A stretch of DNA of 64,000 nucleotides from Vineibacter terrae (GTDB lineage: Bacteria > Pseudomonadota > Alphaproteobacteria > Reyranellales > Reyranellaceae), in assembly GCF_008039615.1 (NCBI RefSeq), contig NZ_VDUZ01000027.1, positions 1-64,000 on the forward strand. The letters are read 5' to 3'. Shown here piece after piece: positions 18,032 to 26,442 of the stretch. The notes below the pieces were generated by a model. It did not search any database and was not told the DNA's origin. It saw only the letters and a program-made list of their open reading frames with translations. The position numbers and the translations under genes are program-made. Within the stretch, counting starts at the first letter, position 1, and every line of letters begins with the position of its first letter.

Positions 18032-18742
18032 TCACCACGCGAGTTCGGCCGCGGCGCGGCGGGTTTCGTTCTTTTGGATCCGCGAAATCCGCCCGTCGGC
18101 GAAGTAGAGCACCCGGTCGGCGACGTCCCGGATGGTGGCATTGTGGGTGATGATGAGCGTCGTCGTGCCCAGCTGAGTGTTGATGCCCGTCAGTGCCTCG
18201 ATCACCCGCACACCCGTCCTGGAATCCAGGGCGCCGGTCGGCTCGTCACAGAGCAGCACTTCCGGTCGCTTGGCGATGGCGCGCGCGATGGCCACCCTCT
18301 GTTGCTCGCCACCGGAGAGCTGGGCCGGAAAATGGTCCATCCGCGCCTCCAGGCCGACGAGCGCCAGTGCCTCGTCAGGGCGCATGGGGCGCTCGGCGAT
18401 CTCCGTCACCAGGGCGACGTTCTCGTAGGCCGTGAGGCTGGGCACGAGGTTGTAGAACTGGAAGACAAACCCGACATGCTGCCGGCGATACGCGGTGAGC
18501 GCTCGATCATCGAGCGCCGTGAGCTCAAGATCCTTGAAGAACAGTCGGCCGCCGCTCGCATGATCGAGGCCGCCCATGATGTTGAGCAGCGTCGACTTGC
18601 CGCTTCCCGACGGCCCCAGCAGAACAACCACCTCACCCGCGTAGACGTCGAGATCCAGCCCGCGCAGCGCGTGCACCTGCACCTCGCCCGCGGTGTAGAC
18701 CTTCGTCAAGCCTTGCGCCGAGAAAATCTTCTGGTCGGTCAT
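18032..18742 (-). CDS. ABC transporter ATP-binding protein (LolD/MacB type)
   Basis: 236 residues, one nucleotide-binding domain. Walker A is GPSGSGKST, the Q-loop is [17 protein letters not shown], the signature is LSGGEQQR, Walker B is [12 protein letters not shown] and the H-loop is ITHNATI. The [14 protein letters not shown] variant is typical of the family energising FtsX-like permeases. It starts the three-gene export operon. The start at MTDQKIF (18742) is favoured because an upstream extension is unlike any ABC protein; the ribosome binding site is weak. A 168-base gap separates it from the methyltransferase gene upstream and may carry the operon's promoter. Confidence 0.92.
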   Translation of the reverse strand: MTDQKIFSAQGLTKVYTAGEVQVHALRGLDLDVYAGEVVVLLGPSGSGKSTLLNIMGGLDHASGGRLFFKDLELTALDDRALTAYRRQHVGFVFQFYNLVPSLTAYENVALVTEIAERPMRPDEALALVGLEARMDHFPAQLSGGEQQRVAIARAIAKRPEVLLCDEPTGALDSRTGVRVIEALTGINTQLGTTTLIITHNATIRDVADRVLYFADGRISRIQKNETRRAAAELAW

Positions 18743-18910
18743 GGGCCTGGCGCCACGGACAGAGGCACGGGGGCGATCATGGCGCCGCTCAGGATACATT
18801 GCGGCGGCGGACGCGCGATCACCCGAAGCGATGCGGACCGCGCGACTTCCACGCCGACAGCTCGGATCACGGACCCCTCCCGCCGATTGCTCCCAAGATT
18901 GGCCCTTTCG

Positions 18911-19585
18911 TCACTGTCGTTCGGTCAGATTCCCCCGGCCCGAGAACAAGCTGCTGATGCGGGGGATGAAAGCAGGCACCCGATCCATGTACCGGCGGTA
19001 GTCATCACCGAATTGCCGCACGGCCTCACGCTCCTCCTGTCGCGCCAGGAACGCGTACATCACCACCAGGACCGGGAACATCGCCAGGGTCAGCAGGGTC
19101 GGCCATTGCAGCAGGAATCCGAACATCACCAGCACGAAGCCGACATACTGCGGATGACGGACATGTGCATAGGCGCCGCTCGTCGCCAGCTGCTGCCGCT
19201 TCTGCGCTTCATAGAGCATGCGCCACGCGGCGGCGATCAGCCAAAAGCCGCCGCCGATGAAGATGAAGCTCAGCACATGGAAGGGGCCGAAGTGCGGATT
19301 GGTCTTCCAGCCGAACAGCATCTCGGGCAGATGACCGGCGTCATGCGAGAACCAGTCCACCCCCGGGTAGCGGCTCTGCAGCCATCCCGACAGGAAATAG
19401 ATGGTGAGCGGGAAGCCGTACATTTCGGCGAACAACGCCACCACGAAGGCGCTGAAGGCGCCGAACGAGCGCCAGTCGCGCCCTGTCTGCGGCTTGAAGA
19501 AGCTGAATGCGAACAGCAGGAAGACAGCCGAATTGATCGCCACCAAGGTCCACAGCCCGTAGGCCGGCGCATCGTTGTGGGTCAT
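18911..19585 (-). CDS. Isoprenylcysteine carboxyl methyltransferase-like membrane protein
   Basis: 224 residues with five or so membrane segments. The C-terminal motif HVRHPQYVGF, followed by RQEEREAVRQFGDDYRRYM and VPAFIPR, is the SAM-binding signature shared by isoprenylcysteine and phospholipid methyltransferases (ICMT/PEMT superfamily). Bacterial members of this type are often found beside heavy-metal genes; their acceptor is not known. GAGGAG upstream of the ATG at 19585 supports the start. The start overlaps the stop of the DUF2933 gene as ATGA, so the two are one transcription unit. Confidence 0.8.
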   Translation of the reverse strand: MTHNDAPAYGLWTLVAINSAVFLLFAFSFFKPQTGRDWRSFGAFSAFVVALFAEMYGFPLTIYFLSGWLQSRYPGVDWFSHDAGHLPEMLFGWKTNPHFGPFHVLSFIFIGGGFWLIAAAWRMLYEAQKRQQLATSGAYAHVRHPQYVGFVLVMFGFLLQWPTLLTLAMFPVLVVMYAFLARQEEREAVRQFGDDYRRYMDRVPAFIPRISSLFSGRGNLTERQ

Positions 19586-19845
19586 GCGACGTCTCCTCGG
19601 CCATCCTTGTGGTGCGGGCCGCCGTGATCGTGGTCCCTCGAGCCACCGCCGTGACCGCCATGACCGTGGAACAAGTGCATGACGAGACATCCGAGGGGCA
19701 GCAACCAGATGAACCAGTTGCCTGTGAAGATGTGTGCCCGGTGCTCAGCGAGCATGAGAAAAGCGCCCACGACCAGGAACCCGATCAAGACAACCCCGAA
19801 TGGGGATTTCAGGAACGGACGCCGCGCGTGCTCTTCATGGTTCAT
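19582..19845 (-). CDS. DUF2933 small membrane protein with His-rich tail
   Basis: 87 residues: two hydrophobic segments (about residues 16-32 and 42-60) and then a tail with many His and Gly residues (HGHGGHGG, DHDHGGPHH). This matches the DUF2933 family, small inner-membrane proteins found in copper and other heavy-metal resistance clusters; a metal-buffering role is inferred from the tail. Two ATGs stand side by side. I chose the second (19845), which is better spaced from GGGAGG. It opens an operon with the ICMT-like gene and is divergent from the P-type ATPase; the 278-base gap between them should hold both promoters (a TTGACA box is at 19951). Confidence 0.8.
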   Translation of the reverse strand: MNHEEHARRPFLKSPFGVVLIGFLVVGAFLMLAEHRAHIFTGNWFIWLLPLGCLVMHLFHGHGGHGGGSRDHDHGGPHHKDGRGDVA

Positions 19846-20123
19846 CATGACCTCCCATGCGCCGCCTCAGGTCAGGCTTGAACGCGATGGCGCCCCCTCG
19901 GAGCGGAAACGAAGGCGCTACAAAAATACGCCCAACGGCCCGAGCGCAGCTTGACATGGATCATCCCCGGGCCGGCTCAAGCGGGATTCTGCGTGCGGGA
20001 CGAGGGGGCTGGCCTTGCGTGCCTACGGTGCTGTTGATTCAGGTCAAGGCCGTTGTCACGCGAACCGGCTATGAGGATCTGGCCGGAGTTTCCTGGTCCA
20101 GGCGCGCCGAGAGACACAGGGAT

Positions 20124-22289
20124 ATGACGATGGTCCACCACCACATGGCCGCGGCGACAAGCGCCCTTGGTCGCGACATGGCCAAGGATCCCGTCTGCGG
20201 CATGATGGTCGACAAGACGACGGCGCTAACGTCGCAGCGTAGCGGCCGTACGTTCTATTTCTGCAGCCCCGCCTGCAAGAGCACCTTCGACGATCCCGAA
20301 CGCGAGCTGAAGTCGATGCGCACGCGGGTCACGATCGCGCTCACCGGCGTGCTGGCGCTGGCGATCCTGCGCGCCGGCGCCTTCATTGCGCTGGCCGCCG
20401 GCGCCACGATTGTGACCTGGGTGCCGATCCCGGCACTGCCATGGTTCACCTGGGGCGTCTGGCTGTTCATCCTGGTAACGCCCGTGCAGTTCATCGGTGG
20501 CTGGGGCTTCTACAAGGGCGCCTGGACCGCGATCGGCACGCGCACGATCAACATGGACTTCCTGATCGCGCTCGGGACGACCGTCGCCTATCTCTATAGC
20601 GTCGCCGTGGTGTTTGCGCCCGGCCTGCTCCCGGTAAAGATCGATGAGCGCGACGTCTATTTCGAAGTCTCTGCCGTCATCATCGCCTTTGTGCTCCTCG
20701 GCCGCTACATGGAGGAGATCATCAAGAAGCGCTCGTCGGCGGCGGTACGCAAGCTGATGGATCTGCGGCCGGCGGTGGCCCACGTCCTGCGCGATGGCAG
20801 CGAGACCGAGATTCCCGCCGAAGCGGTCATGGCGGGCGAGATTGTCGTGGTGCGGCCCGGCGAACGCATCCCCACGGACGGCGAGGTGCTCGAGGGTGAG
20901 TCATCTGTCGATGAGTCGATGCTGACCGGCGAGTCCATGCCGGTCGGCAAGGCGCCCGGCGCACGCGTGATCGGCGGCACACTGAACCGCAGCGGCCTAC
21001 TGCGTTGCCGCGCCACACGAGTCGGCAAGGACACCGCCCTGTCCCAGATCATCAAGCTGGTGGAGGAAGCACAGGCCAGCACGGCCCAGGTCCAGCGTTT
21101 GGCCGACGAGGTGACGCGCTATTTCGTACCGGCGGTGATCGGCGTCGCAGTCCTGGCTTTCGCCGGCTGGTGGGTCGCCGGCAATTTCCCGCAGGCGCTG
21201 CTCGCCTTCATCGCCGTGCTGATCATCTCTTGCCCCTGCGCGCTGGGAATCGCGACGCCGGCAGCACTGATGGTCGGTGTCGGCAAGGGCGCCGAGGCCG
21301 GCATTCTTATCCGTGGCGCCGAGGTGCTGGAACGCGCGCGCAAGCTCAACGTCGTGGTGTTCGACAAGACCGGGACCCTGACACGTGGCGAACCGAACGT
21401 CACCGATGTCGTATCGCTGGGACCGGTAAGTGACGCTGAGGTCCTGCGGCTGGCCGCAGCGGTCGAGGTGGGCTCGGAGCATCCGTTGGGTGAGGCGATC
21501 GTCCGCGGTGCGCGCCACCGCGATCTGGCCTTACCGCCGGTGACCGGCTTTGAGGCCATCGCCGGTCACGGCATCGTCGGCACTGTCGAGGGAACACGCG
21601 TGCTGCTAGGCAACCGCCGCCTGTTCCGGCGCGAGGGCATCGATACAGCGGGGGCTGAAGAAACGATGATTCGGCTCGAGCGCGAAGGCAAGACAGCGAT
21701 GTTGTTGGGAGCCGGCGCCGAGGCGATCGGCATCATCGCGGTCGCCGACACGCTGAAGCCGGAGTCGAAGGAGGCGATCGCGGCATTGCGCAGCGAGGGA
21801 ATAGACGTCGTGATGCTGACGGGTGACAACGAGCGCACAGCCAACGCCATCGGCCGAGAACTTGGCATCGACCACATTACGGCTGAGGTGCTGCCCGGCG
21901 ACAAGGCCAAGGTCATTCGGCAGTTCCAGGAACAGGGCCGTATCGTGGCGATGGTGGGAGACGGCGTAAACGATGCGCCGGCGCTGGCCACAGCGGACAT
22001 CGGCATCGCCATTGGCTCGGGCTCGGATGTCGCCAAGGAGACCGGCGGCATCATTCTGATCAAGGACGATGTGCGCGAGGTGGTGCTGGCGATCCGCCTG
22101 TCGCGCGCGACCCTGCGCAAGATCAAGCAGAATCTGTTCTGGGCCTTCGTCTATAATGGTATTGGCATCCCGGTCGCAGCGCTGGGTCTGCTGAACCCGA
22201 TCATCGCCGCCGCTGCGATGGCGCTGAGCTCGCTGTCGGTAATCACCAACTCGGCGTTGCTCAAGCGCGTGCGGTTGGCCGTCTCATGA
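20124..22289 (+). CDS. Copper-type P1B ATPase with N-terminal YHS domain
   Basis: 721 residues. A YHS metal-binding domain comes first: Cys25 in DPVCGMMV, then Cys47 and Cys51 in FYFCSPAC. It replaces the usual heavy-metal-associated domain. The transport core shows Cys370-Pro-Cys372 in ISCPCALG, the phosphorylated Asp414 in DKTGTL, His453 in SEHPLGEA and Asp613/Asp617 in VGDGVNDAP. The CPC motif and the [17 protein letters not shown] ending fit Cu(I) export to the periplasm, so silver may also be carried. The ATG at 20124 gives the shortest form that keeps the whole YHS domain; upstream codons look non-coding. It overlaps the methyltransferase gene by ATGA. Confidence 0.93.
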   Translation: MTMVHHHMAAATSALGRDMAKDPVCGMMVDKTTALTSQRSGRTFYFCSPACKSTFDDPERELKSMRTRVTIALTGVLALAILRAGAFIALAAGATIVTWVPIPALPWFTWGVWLFILVTPVQFIGGWGFYKGAWTAIGTRTINMDFLIALGTTVAYLYSVAVVFAPGLLPVKIDERDVYFEVSAVIIAFVLLGRYMEEIIKKRSSAAVRKLMDLRPAVAHVLRDGSETEIPAEAVMAGEIVVVRPGERIPTDGEVLEGESSVDESMLTGESMPVGKAPGARVIGGTLNRSGLLRCRATRVGKDTALSQIIKLVEEAQASTAQVQRLADEVTRYFVPAVIGVAVLAFAGWWVAGNFPQALLAFIAVLIISCPCALGIATPAALMVGVGKGAEAGILIRGAEVLERARKLNVVVFDKTGTLTRGEPNVTDVVSLGPVSDAEVLRLAAAVEVGSEHPLGEAIVRGARHRDLALPPVTGFEAIAGHGIVGTVEGTRVLLGNRRLFRREGIDTAGAEETMIRLEREGKTAMLLGAGAEAIGIIAVADTLKPESKEAIAALRSEGIDVVMLTGDNERTANAIGRELGIDHITAEVLPGDKAKVIRQFQEQGRIVAMVGDGVNDAPALATADIGIAIGSGSDVAKETGGIILIKDDVREVVLAIRLSRATLRKIKQNLFWAFVYNGIGIPVAALGLLNPIIAAAAMALSSLSVITNSALLKRVRLAVS

Positions 22290-23131
22290 CCGCGACCGCG
22301 GCTGACCATCCCAGCACCACGCGCCATGTGTTGGCATGGCTGTGCGCTGCCGTTGCATTGGCCTTCATCGCCGGTGTCGCGCTGTGGCTGGATGTGTCGC
22401 TGTGGTCGATCGTCGTCATGGCGATTGCCCTAGCATGTCCAGTTGTCGCCCTATGGATCTATGCCCTAGGTCGCCGGCCGCTGCCGGTGCCCCTGGGCCC
22501 CGTGCCGCAGACCCGGGGAGTGTCGCTCGACTGGCTCGCGCCTTGGTATGATGTCGTGTGTCGCGCCGTCGGCGTCAACAAGCGCTTTCGCGACCTCACC
22601 CTTCAGCTCGCGGCGCTGCGGCCTGGTGAGCATGTCCTGGATGTTGGCTGTGGCACGGGTGTGCTCGCGCGTCGAGCCGCTGACATGGTTGGTGTCACAG
22701 GAAGCTGCTGCGGCATTGACGTGGCGCCCGATATGGTCCGAATGGCGCAACAGAGCAAGCAGGCAGGTGTGAACCCAGTTCGCTTCAGTCTCGGCGTGGT
22801 GGAGGAACTTGCCTTCGAGGCTTCGAGTTTTGACGTTGTCTTTCTCAGCTTTGTGCTGCATTGCCTGCCGCCTGACCTGAAGGAAGCCGGCTTGCGCGAA
22901 ATCCGCCGGGTGCTTCGGCCCGGCGGCCGCCTGGTTGTTGTTGATCTGGACCAGCCCGTCGGCCTTCTGCCCCGGTTCCTTGCGCGTCTGTGCCTGCGCC
23001 ATCCCTACATGGCGATGCATCTTGAAGGGCGGACGATCGACCTGCTGCGTGCCGCCGGCTTCTCGGCCGTCGCGCGGAGGTCATCGTGGCGCGGGCTCGT
23101 GGGATTCTGGATCGCAGCGAAGCCAGCATGA
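22286..23131 (+). CDS. Membrane-anchored SAM-dependent methyltransferase (UbiE-like)
   Basis: 281 residues. Two N-terminal membrane helices (about residues 14-34 and 38-60) are followed by a class I methyltransferase domain: [16 protein letters not shown] is motif [10 protein letters not shown] motif II and [13 protein letters not shown] motif IV-V. The target is unknown. Its ATGA overlap with the copper ATPase and its place among DUF2933/YHS genes suggest a metal- or envelope-stress role, but this is inference. Codon use is less strictly GC-ending than in the flanking chromosome, fitting transfer with the island. Confidence 0.82.
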   Translation: MTATAADHPSTTRHVLAWLCAAVALAFIAGVALWLDVSLWSIVVMAIALACPVVALWIYALGRRPLPVPLGPVPQTRGVSLDWLAPWYDVVCRAVGVNKRFRDLTLQLAALRPGEHVLDVGCGTGVLARRAADMVGVTGSCCGIDVAPDMVRMAQQSKQAGVNPVRFSLGVVEELAFEASSFDVVFLSFVLHCLPPDLKEAGLREIRRVLRPGGRLVVVDLDQPVGLLPRFLARLCLRHPYMAMHLEGRTIDLLRAAGFSAVARRSSWRGLVGFWIAAKPA

Positions 23132-23240
23132 CCTTCTGACCCGCACAGTACTCCTCTTCAGAGGGCGATGCGGACAGGACAATCGGCGTGGATGCTGGCG
23201 GCCAGGTTGGAGCAACGAGGGTTCATCGGAGGAGCCGCCC

Positions 23241-23596
23241 ATGGAGTCTCTTCTCTACTTCCTGCTTTGGGGCGTTGTGATCTTCCTCATGATGCGATTT
23301 GGCTGCGGCGCGCATGTAGCAGGTCATGGTCACGGCCACGGACGCTCGACGCGCAACGAACCGGGACCTCCCCGGCGAGTAACCTCCGCTGGACACCGCC
23401 GGAGAAGGATACCGATCCAGTGTGCGGAATGACCGTGGAGACGGCCAAGGCAAAGGCCACAGTCTACGACGGCAACATTCATTACTTCTGCTCAGCCGAC
23501 TGCCGCGACAAGTTCGAGGCGTCTCCGGGTGCCTACGTGAAGGCACGAAATGCGCCACCGCAGCCTGTGGCACATCAGCAGGGACTACACCATTGA
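23241..23596 (+). pseudogene. YHS-domain small membrane protein, split by a frameshift
   Basis: GGAGGAG and an ATG at 23241 start MESLLYFLLWGVVIFLMMRF, then a His-rich stretch (HGHGHGR). In this frame the product ends at 23432 in unrelated sequence. A second frame carries NLRWTPPEKDTDPVCGMTV and YFCSADCRDKF, a complete YHS domain, ending at 23596. Known relatives are one polypeptide with membrane helix, His-rich linker, LRWxPPEKDTDPVCGM and YHS, so I read this as one gene with a single-base frameshift between about 23355 and 23385. The metal-binding half is probably not translated with its anchor, unless this is a sequencing error. Confidence 0.75.
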
Positions 23597-23680
23597 TCCG
23601 CTGGCTGCCGACGGCCTATGCGTGACGGAAGCGAAGTCTGGCAGTACCCGACCCGCCATTCGAAGCGATGGAGCAACAAC

Positions 23681-24007
23681 ATGGCTCGCACCACTGAACC
23701 GCGCGCGGCCGGGGACCGCTCCGGCATGGCGCCGGCCGGCGCCGGCGCTCTCCTAATCCCCGTCGTGCCGCTCGGCATCGCCCTGGGTCTGTTCCTCGTC
23801 ATCTCCTATGTCGGCTGCGTGCTGTTCTATCTGCTTTTCCCACAGGCTGTTCTGAATCATGCCGTGCTGGCGCTCTTCTTGCCGGGCTTCAATCTCCTGA
23901 GTTGGCCGAGCTTCCTTCTCGGGCTGGCAGAGAGCTTCGGATACGGCTGGTACGTCGCCCTGGTGTTCGCACCGCTGTACAATTTTCTTGTGAGCCGGTG
24001 GGGATGA
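23681..24007 (+). CDS. DUF5676 family membrane protein
   Basis: 108 residues with two or three membrane helices (about 25-47, 50-68 and 80-102). LGLFLVISYVGCVLFYLLFP and the ending YGWYVALVFAPLYNFL are hallmarks of DUF5676, small membrane proteins that accompany copper ATPase, YHS and DUF2933 genes. Function unknown. The ATG at 23681 is preceded by a modest GGAG. It lies 84 bases after the broken YHS gene and probably belongs to the same unit as the ATPase. Confidence 0.75.
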   Translation: MARTTEPRAAGDRSGMAPAGAGALLIPVVPLGIALGLFLVISYVGCVLFYLLFPQAVLNHAVLALFLPGFNLLSWPSFLLGLAESFGYGWYVALVFAPLYNFLVSRWG

Positions 24008-24049
24008 GGAAATCGCTATGACACCTGCGGAGACGACCACGAAGCCAAT

Positions 24050-24300
24050 GTGACTCATATTTCCTTCCTTGGGGGAGTCGGGACCGTTACCGGCTCCAAG
24101 CATCTCGTCGGGGCGCAGGGCCGTCGTATCCTGATCGATTGTGGTCTGTTCCAGGGCTTCAAGCAGCTTCGGCTGCGAAACTGGGACGTTTTCCGATCGA
24201 TCCGGCGGGCATCCACGCCGTCGTGCGCACGCATGCCCATCTCGACCATTCCGACCATCTGTCGCTCTCGTGCTGCCAGGCTTGCGATCACGACCTCGCT
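24050..24300 (+). pseudogene. MBL-fold RNA exonuclease-like gene, N-terminal remnant
   Basis: An ATG at 24050 gives [20 protein letters not shown] and [18 protein letters not shown], the start of Ysh1/CPSF-type metallo-beta-lactamase RNases. A frameshift near 24190 moves the frame to [21 protein letters not shown], the HxHxDH metal motif. A second shift near 24260 is needed to continue (ALVLPGL). Nothing of the family remains after about 24300. With about 80 of some 450 codons left and two shifts, it is dead. Its break coincides with the start of the transposase fragment. Confidence 0.75.
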
Positions 24301-24317
24301 GCCGTCAGAATATACAT

Positions 24318-24440
24318 GACGGCGAGCTGGAGGGGCGCTTCTTCCACGGCTACTATGACTGCCACTGCTACATGCCGCTGTACGTGTTCTGTGGCCGGCA
24401 TCTGTCAGCCGCCGGCCCAGGCCGCCAGTCGACGTCTGCT
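24318..24440 (+). pseudogene. IS1380-family transposase, internal remnant
   Basis: The reading DGELEGRFFHGYYDCHCYM followed by PLYVFCGRHL is the highly conserved block after the first catalytic Asp region in IS1380 transposases (GRFFHGYYD-x-x-CY-x-PLYVFCG). After about 24420 the frame decays. The right inverted repeat follows at 24486. Together with the N-terminal remnant at 14290, on the same strand and in the correct order, this marks the far side of the split element. Confidence 0.75.
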
Positions 24441-24505
24441 TCCTGCCCGCACTGGGCGCACAACGTCAGCTTCACGCGTTGACCTTTGAGAAATCCGGGC
24501 TAGCG

Positions 24506-26206
24506 ATGAGTGGCTTCCATCTGATTGTCGAGTTCGTCGGCGCCGTGGCGCTGCTGCTGTGGGGCGTGCGCATGGTGCGCACCGGCATGACGCGCGCCTT
24601 CGGCGCCGTGCTGCGGCGCGCGCTCACGGCCTGCTCGCGCAACCGGTTCACGGCATTCGGCGCCGGCGTGTTCATCACCGGCCTGTTGCAGAGCAGCACG
24701 GCCACGGCGCTGCTGCTGTCGTCGTTCGCCGGCCGCGGGCTGGTGGCGCTGCCGGTGGCGCTGGCGGTGATGCTGGGCGCCAATGTCGGCACCGCGGTGA
24801 CGGCGCAGGTGTTCTCGTTCGACGTCTACTGGCTGGCCTCAGCGGCGCTCGCGGTCGGTGTCTTCGCCTTCATGGCGGGCAGCGGCGATCGTGTGAGGCA
24901 TCTGGGCCGCATCGCGATCGGCCTGGGGCTGATGCTGCTGTCGCTGCAGCTTCTCGGCGCCGCCATCGCCCCGATCCAGCAGTCGCCAGTGTTCCTGTCG
25001 GTGCTGGGGGCGCTGCACGACCAGCCGGTCCTGGCATTCCTGATCGCGGCGGCGGTGACCTGGCTGGTCCATTCCAGCCTGTCGATGATCCTGCTGGTGA
25101 TGTCGCTGGCCGCTGCCGGGGTGATCGCCTTGCCGGTGGCCCTGGCCATGGTGCTGGGCGCCAATGTCGGCGGCGCGGTGGGCCCCTATATCGATCAGGC
25201 CGGCGGCCAGCCGGCGGCGCGACGCGTCGCGCTGGGAAATCTCGCCATGCGTTTCCTGTCGGCGCTGGCCGTGCTGTTCGTGACGCCGCTCCTGGTGCCG
25301 CTGCTGGCGATGGTGGAGCCGTCGCCGGCGCGCCTCATCGTGAATTTCCACCTGGTGTTCAACATCGCCGCGTCGATCGTCGGTTTGCCGCTGATCGGGG
25401 TCGTGTCATGGGCCTGCATGCGCCTGCTGCCCGACGCGCCGGTTGCCGCCGATCCCGGCCTGCCGCGCTACCTCGATCCGCACGCGCTCGACACGCCGGG
25501 CGAAGCGCTGGCCTGCGCCATGCGCGAGACATTGCGCCTGGGCGATCACATCGAGGTCATGCTGCGCCAGAGCATCGACGTCTTCGAGCGCGACGACGCA
25601 CGGATGATGAAGGAGGTGGAGCGCGCCGACGATGCGGTCGACCGGCTGTACGAGGCGATCAAGCTGTACCTGATCGGCACCTCGCGCGCCGAGCTGTCGA
25701 TGGAGGAAAGCAGCCGCGCGGCCGAGATCCTGACCTTCGTCACCAACCTGGAGCATGTCGGCGACATCATCGACAAGAACCTGATGGAGCTGGCGGCCAA
25801 GAAGATCAAGAACCGCTGGACGTTCTCCAGCGAGGGCATGGCCGAGCTGCGCGCCTTCCACGGCCTGGTGCTGGACAACCTCAGGCTCGCCTTCAACGTC
25901 TTCGCCACCCGCGATCTGGCGCTGGCGCGCCGCCTGATGGCCGGCAAGACGGCGTTGCGCGAGGCCGAGCATCGCGCCGCCGAAAGCCATTTCGCGCGCC
26001 TGCGCGAGGGGCGGCCCGAATCGATCGAGACCAGCTCGGTCCACATGGACGTCGTGCGCGACCTCAAGCGCATCAACGGCCATCTCGCCTCCGTGGCCTA
26101 TCCGATCCTCGAGGCTGCCGGCGAGCTCGCCGACACGCGCCTGCGGTCGGGAGAGGAGAATGGCGTCAGCGACGCGATCGATCGGGGCAAGCCGGCGGTG
26201 TCGTGA
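24506..26206 (+). CDS. Na/Pi cotransporter family protein with PhoU-like tail
   Basis: 566 residues. The N-terminal 300 contain about eight membrane helices with the two inverted Na/Pi motifs, here GLLQSSTATALLLSSF and HSSLSMILLVMSLA. The C-terminal 200 are soluble and helical with PhoU-like repeats (ITFVTNLEHVGDIID-type sequence TFVTNLEHVGDIIDKN). It imports phosphate with sodium; the PhoU-like part may regulate it. The ATG at 24506 is preferred over a TTG at 24479, because the latter would translate the IS inverted repeat. The IS end stands only 2 bases before the ATG, so the native leader and ribosome binding site have been replaced or moved. Confidence 0.88.
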   Translation: MSGFHLIVEFVGAVALLLWGVRMVRTGMTRAFGAVLRRALTACSRNRFTAFGAGVFITGLLQSSTATALLLSSFAGRGLVALPVALAVMLGANVGTAVTAQVFSFDVYWLASAALAVGVFAFMAGSGDRVRHLGRIAIGLGLMLLSLQLLGAAIAPIQQSPVFLSVLGALHDQPVLAFLIAAAVTWLVHSSLSMILLVMSLAAAGVIALPVALAMVLGANVGGAVGPYIDQAGGQPAARRVALGNLAMRFLSALAVLFVTPLLVPLLAMVEPSPARLIVNFHLVFNIAASIVGLPLIGVVSWACMRLLPDAPVAADPGLPRYLDPHALDTPGEALACAMRETLRLGDHIEVMLRQSIDVFERDDARMMKEVERADDAVDRLYEAIKLYLIGTSRAELSMEESSRAAEILTFVTNLEHVGDIIDKNLMELAAKKIKNRWTFSSEGMAELRAFHGLVLDNLRLAFNVFATRDLALARRLMAGKTALREAEHRAAESHFARLREGRPESIETSSVHMDVVRDLKRINGHLASVAYPILEAAGELADTRLRSGEENGVSDAIDRGKPAVS

Positions 26207-26221
26207 TTTCAACGATGTCCT

Positions 26222-26406
26222 CTACCTTCCCCCGCTTGTGGGGGAAGGTGCCCGAATACGACGTTTCGACGCGAAGCGTCGAAACGTCGGGGATGGGGGG
26301 CGTTGCAACGACGCGGGTGCTCGATGGGATACACCATTTGCGTTGAAGCATCCCCCATCCGGCGCTTCGCGCCACCTTCCCCCGCGAGCGGGGGAAGGTA
26401 GTCGAA
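26222..26406. repeat. GC-rich intergenic repeat, family B, copy 2
   Basis: Same modules as 11342-11560: CCTTCCCCCGC hairpins at both ends around the core CTCGATGGGATACACCATTT. This copy has an extra nested perfect hairpin near 26258-26290, with arms CGACGTTTCGACGC and complement around a short GAA loop. It lies between the Na/Pi symporter stop and the convergent acyl-CoA dehydrogenase stop. Confidence 0.85.
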
Positions 26407-26442
26407 AACCCACATGCGATCGCCCTGCGCCTGCGTAGAAGG

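Larger units (their letters stand above)
14192..24503. mobile_element. Accessory island bounded by the two ends of an IS1380-family element
   Basis: The left end CCAGCCCGAATTTCTCAA (14192-14209) matches the reverse complement of 24486-24503 at 16 of 18 bases, as terminal inverted repeats should. Just inside the left end is an N-terminal IS1380-type transposase remnant; just inside the right end is a middle fragment of the same type, both on the plus strand and in N-to-C order. About 10 kb of efflux and metal-handling genes lie between. Either cargo was inserted into one IS copy, or two direct copies flanked a composite transposon and each decayed. No target-site duplication is visible by eye (TTTT on the left, CGAT on the right). 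Confidence 0.65.

Noticed and set aside
19846-20123. CueR-type copper operator in the divergent promoter region
   Set aside because: A TTGACA box is present but I found no GGAAGG-type palindrome with 19-base spacing; control by copper remains a guess.
24479-24505. A TTG start giving the Na/Pi symporter nine extra residues
   Set aside because: These codons are the IS inverted repeat itself, and the conserved protein starts at the ATG at 24506.
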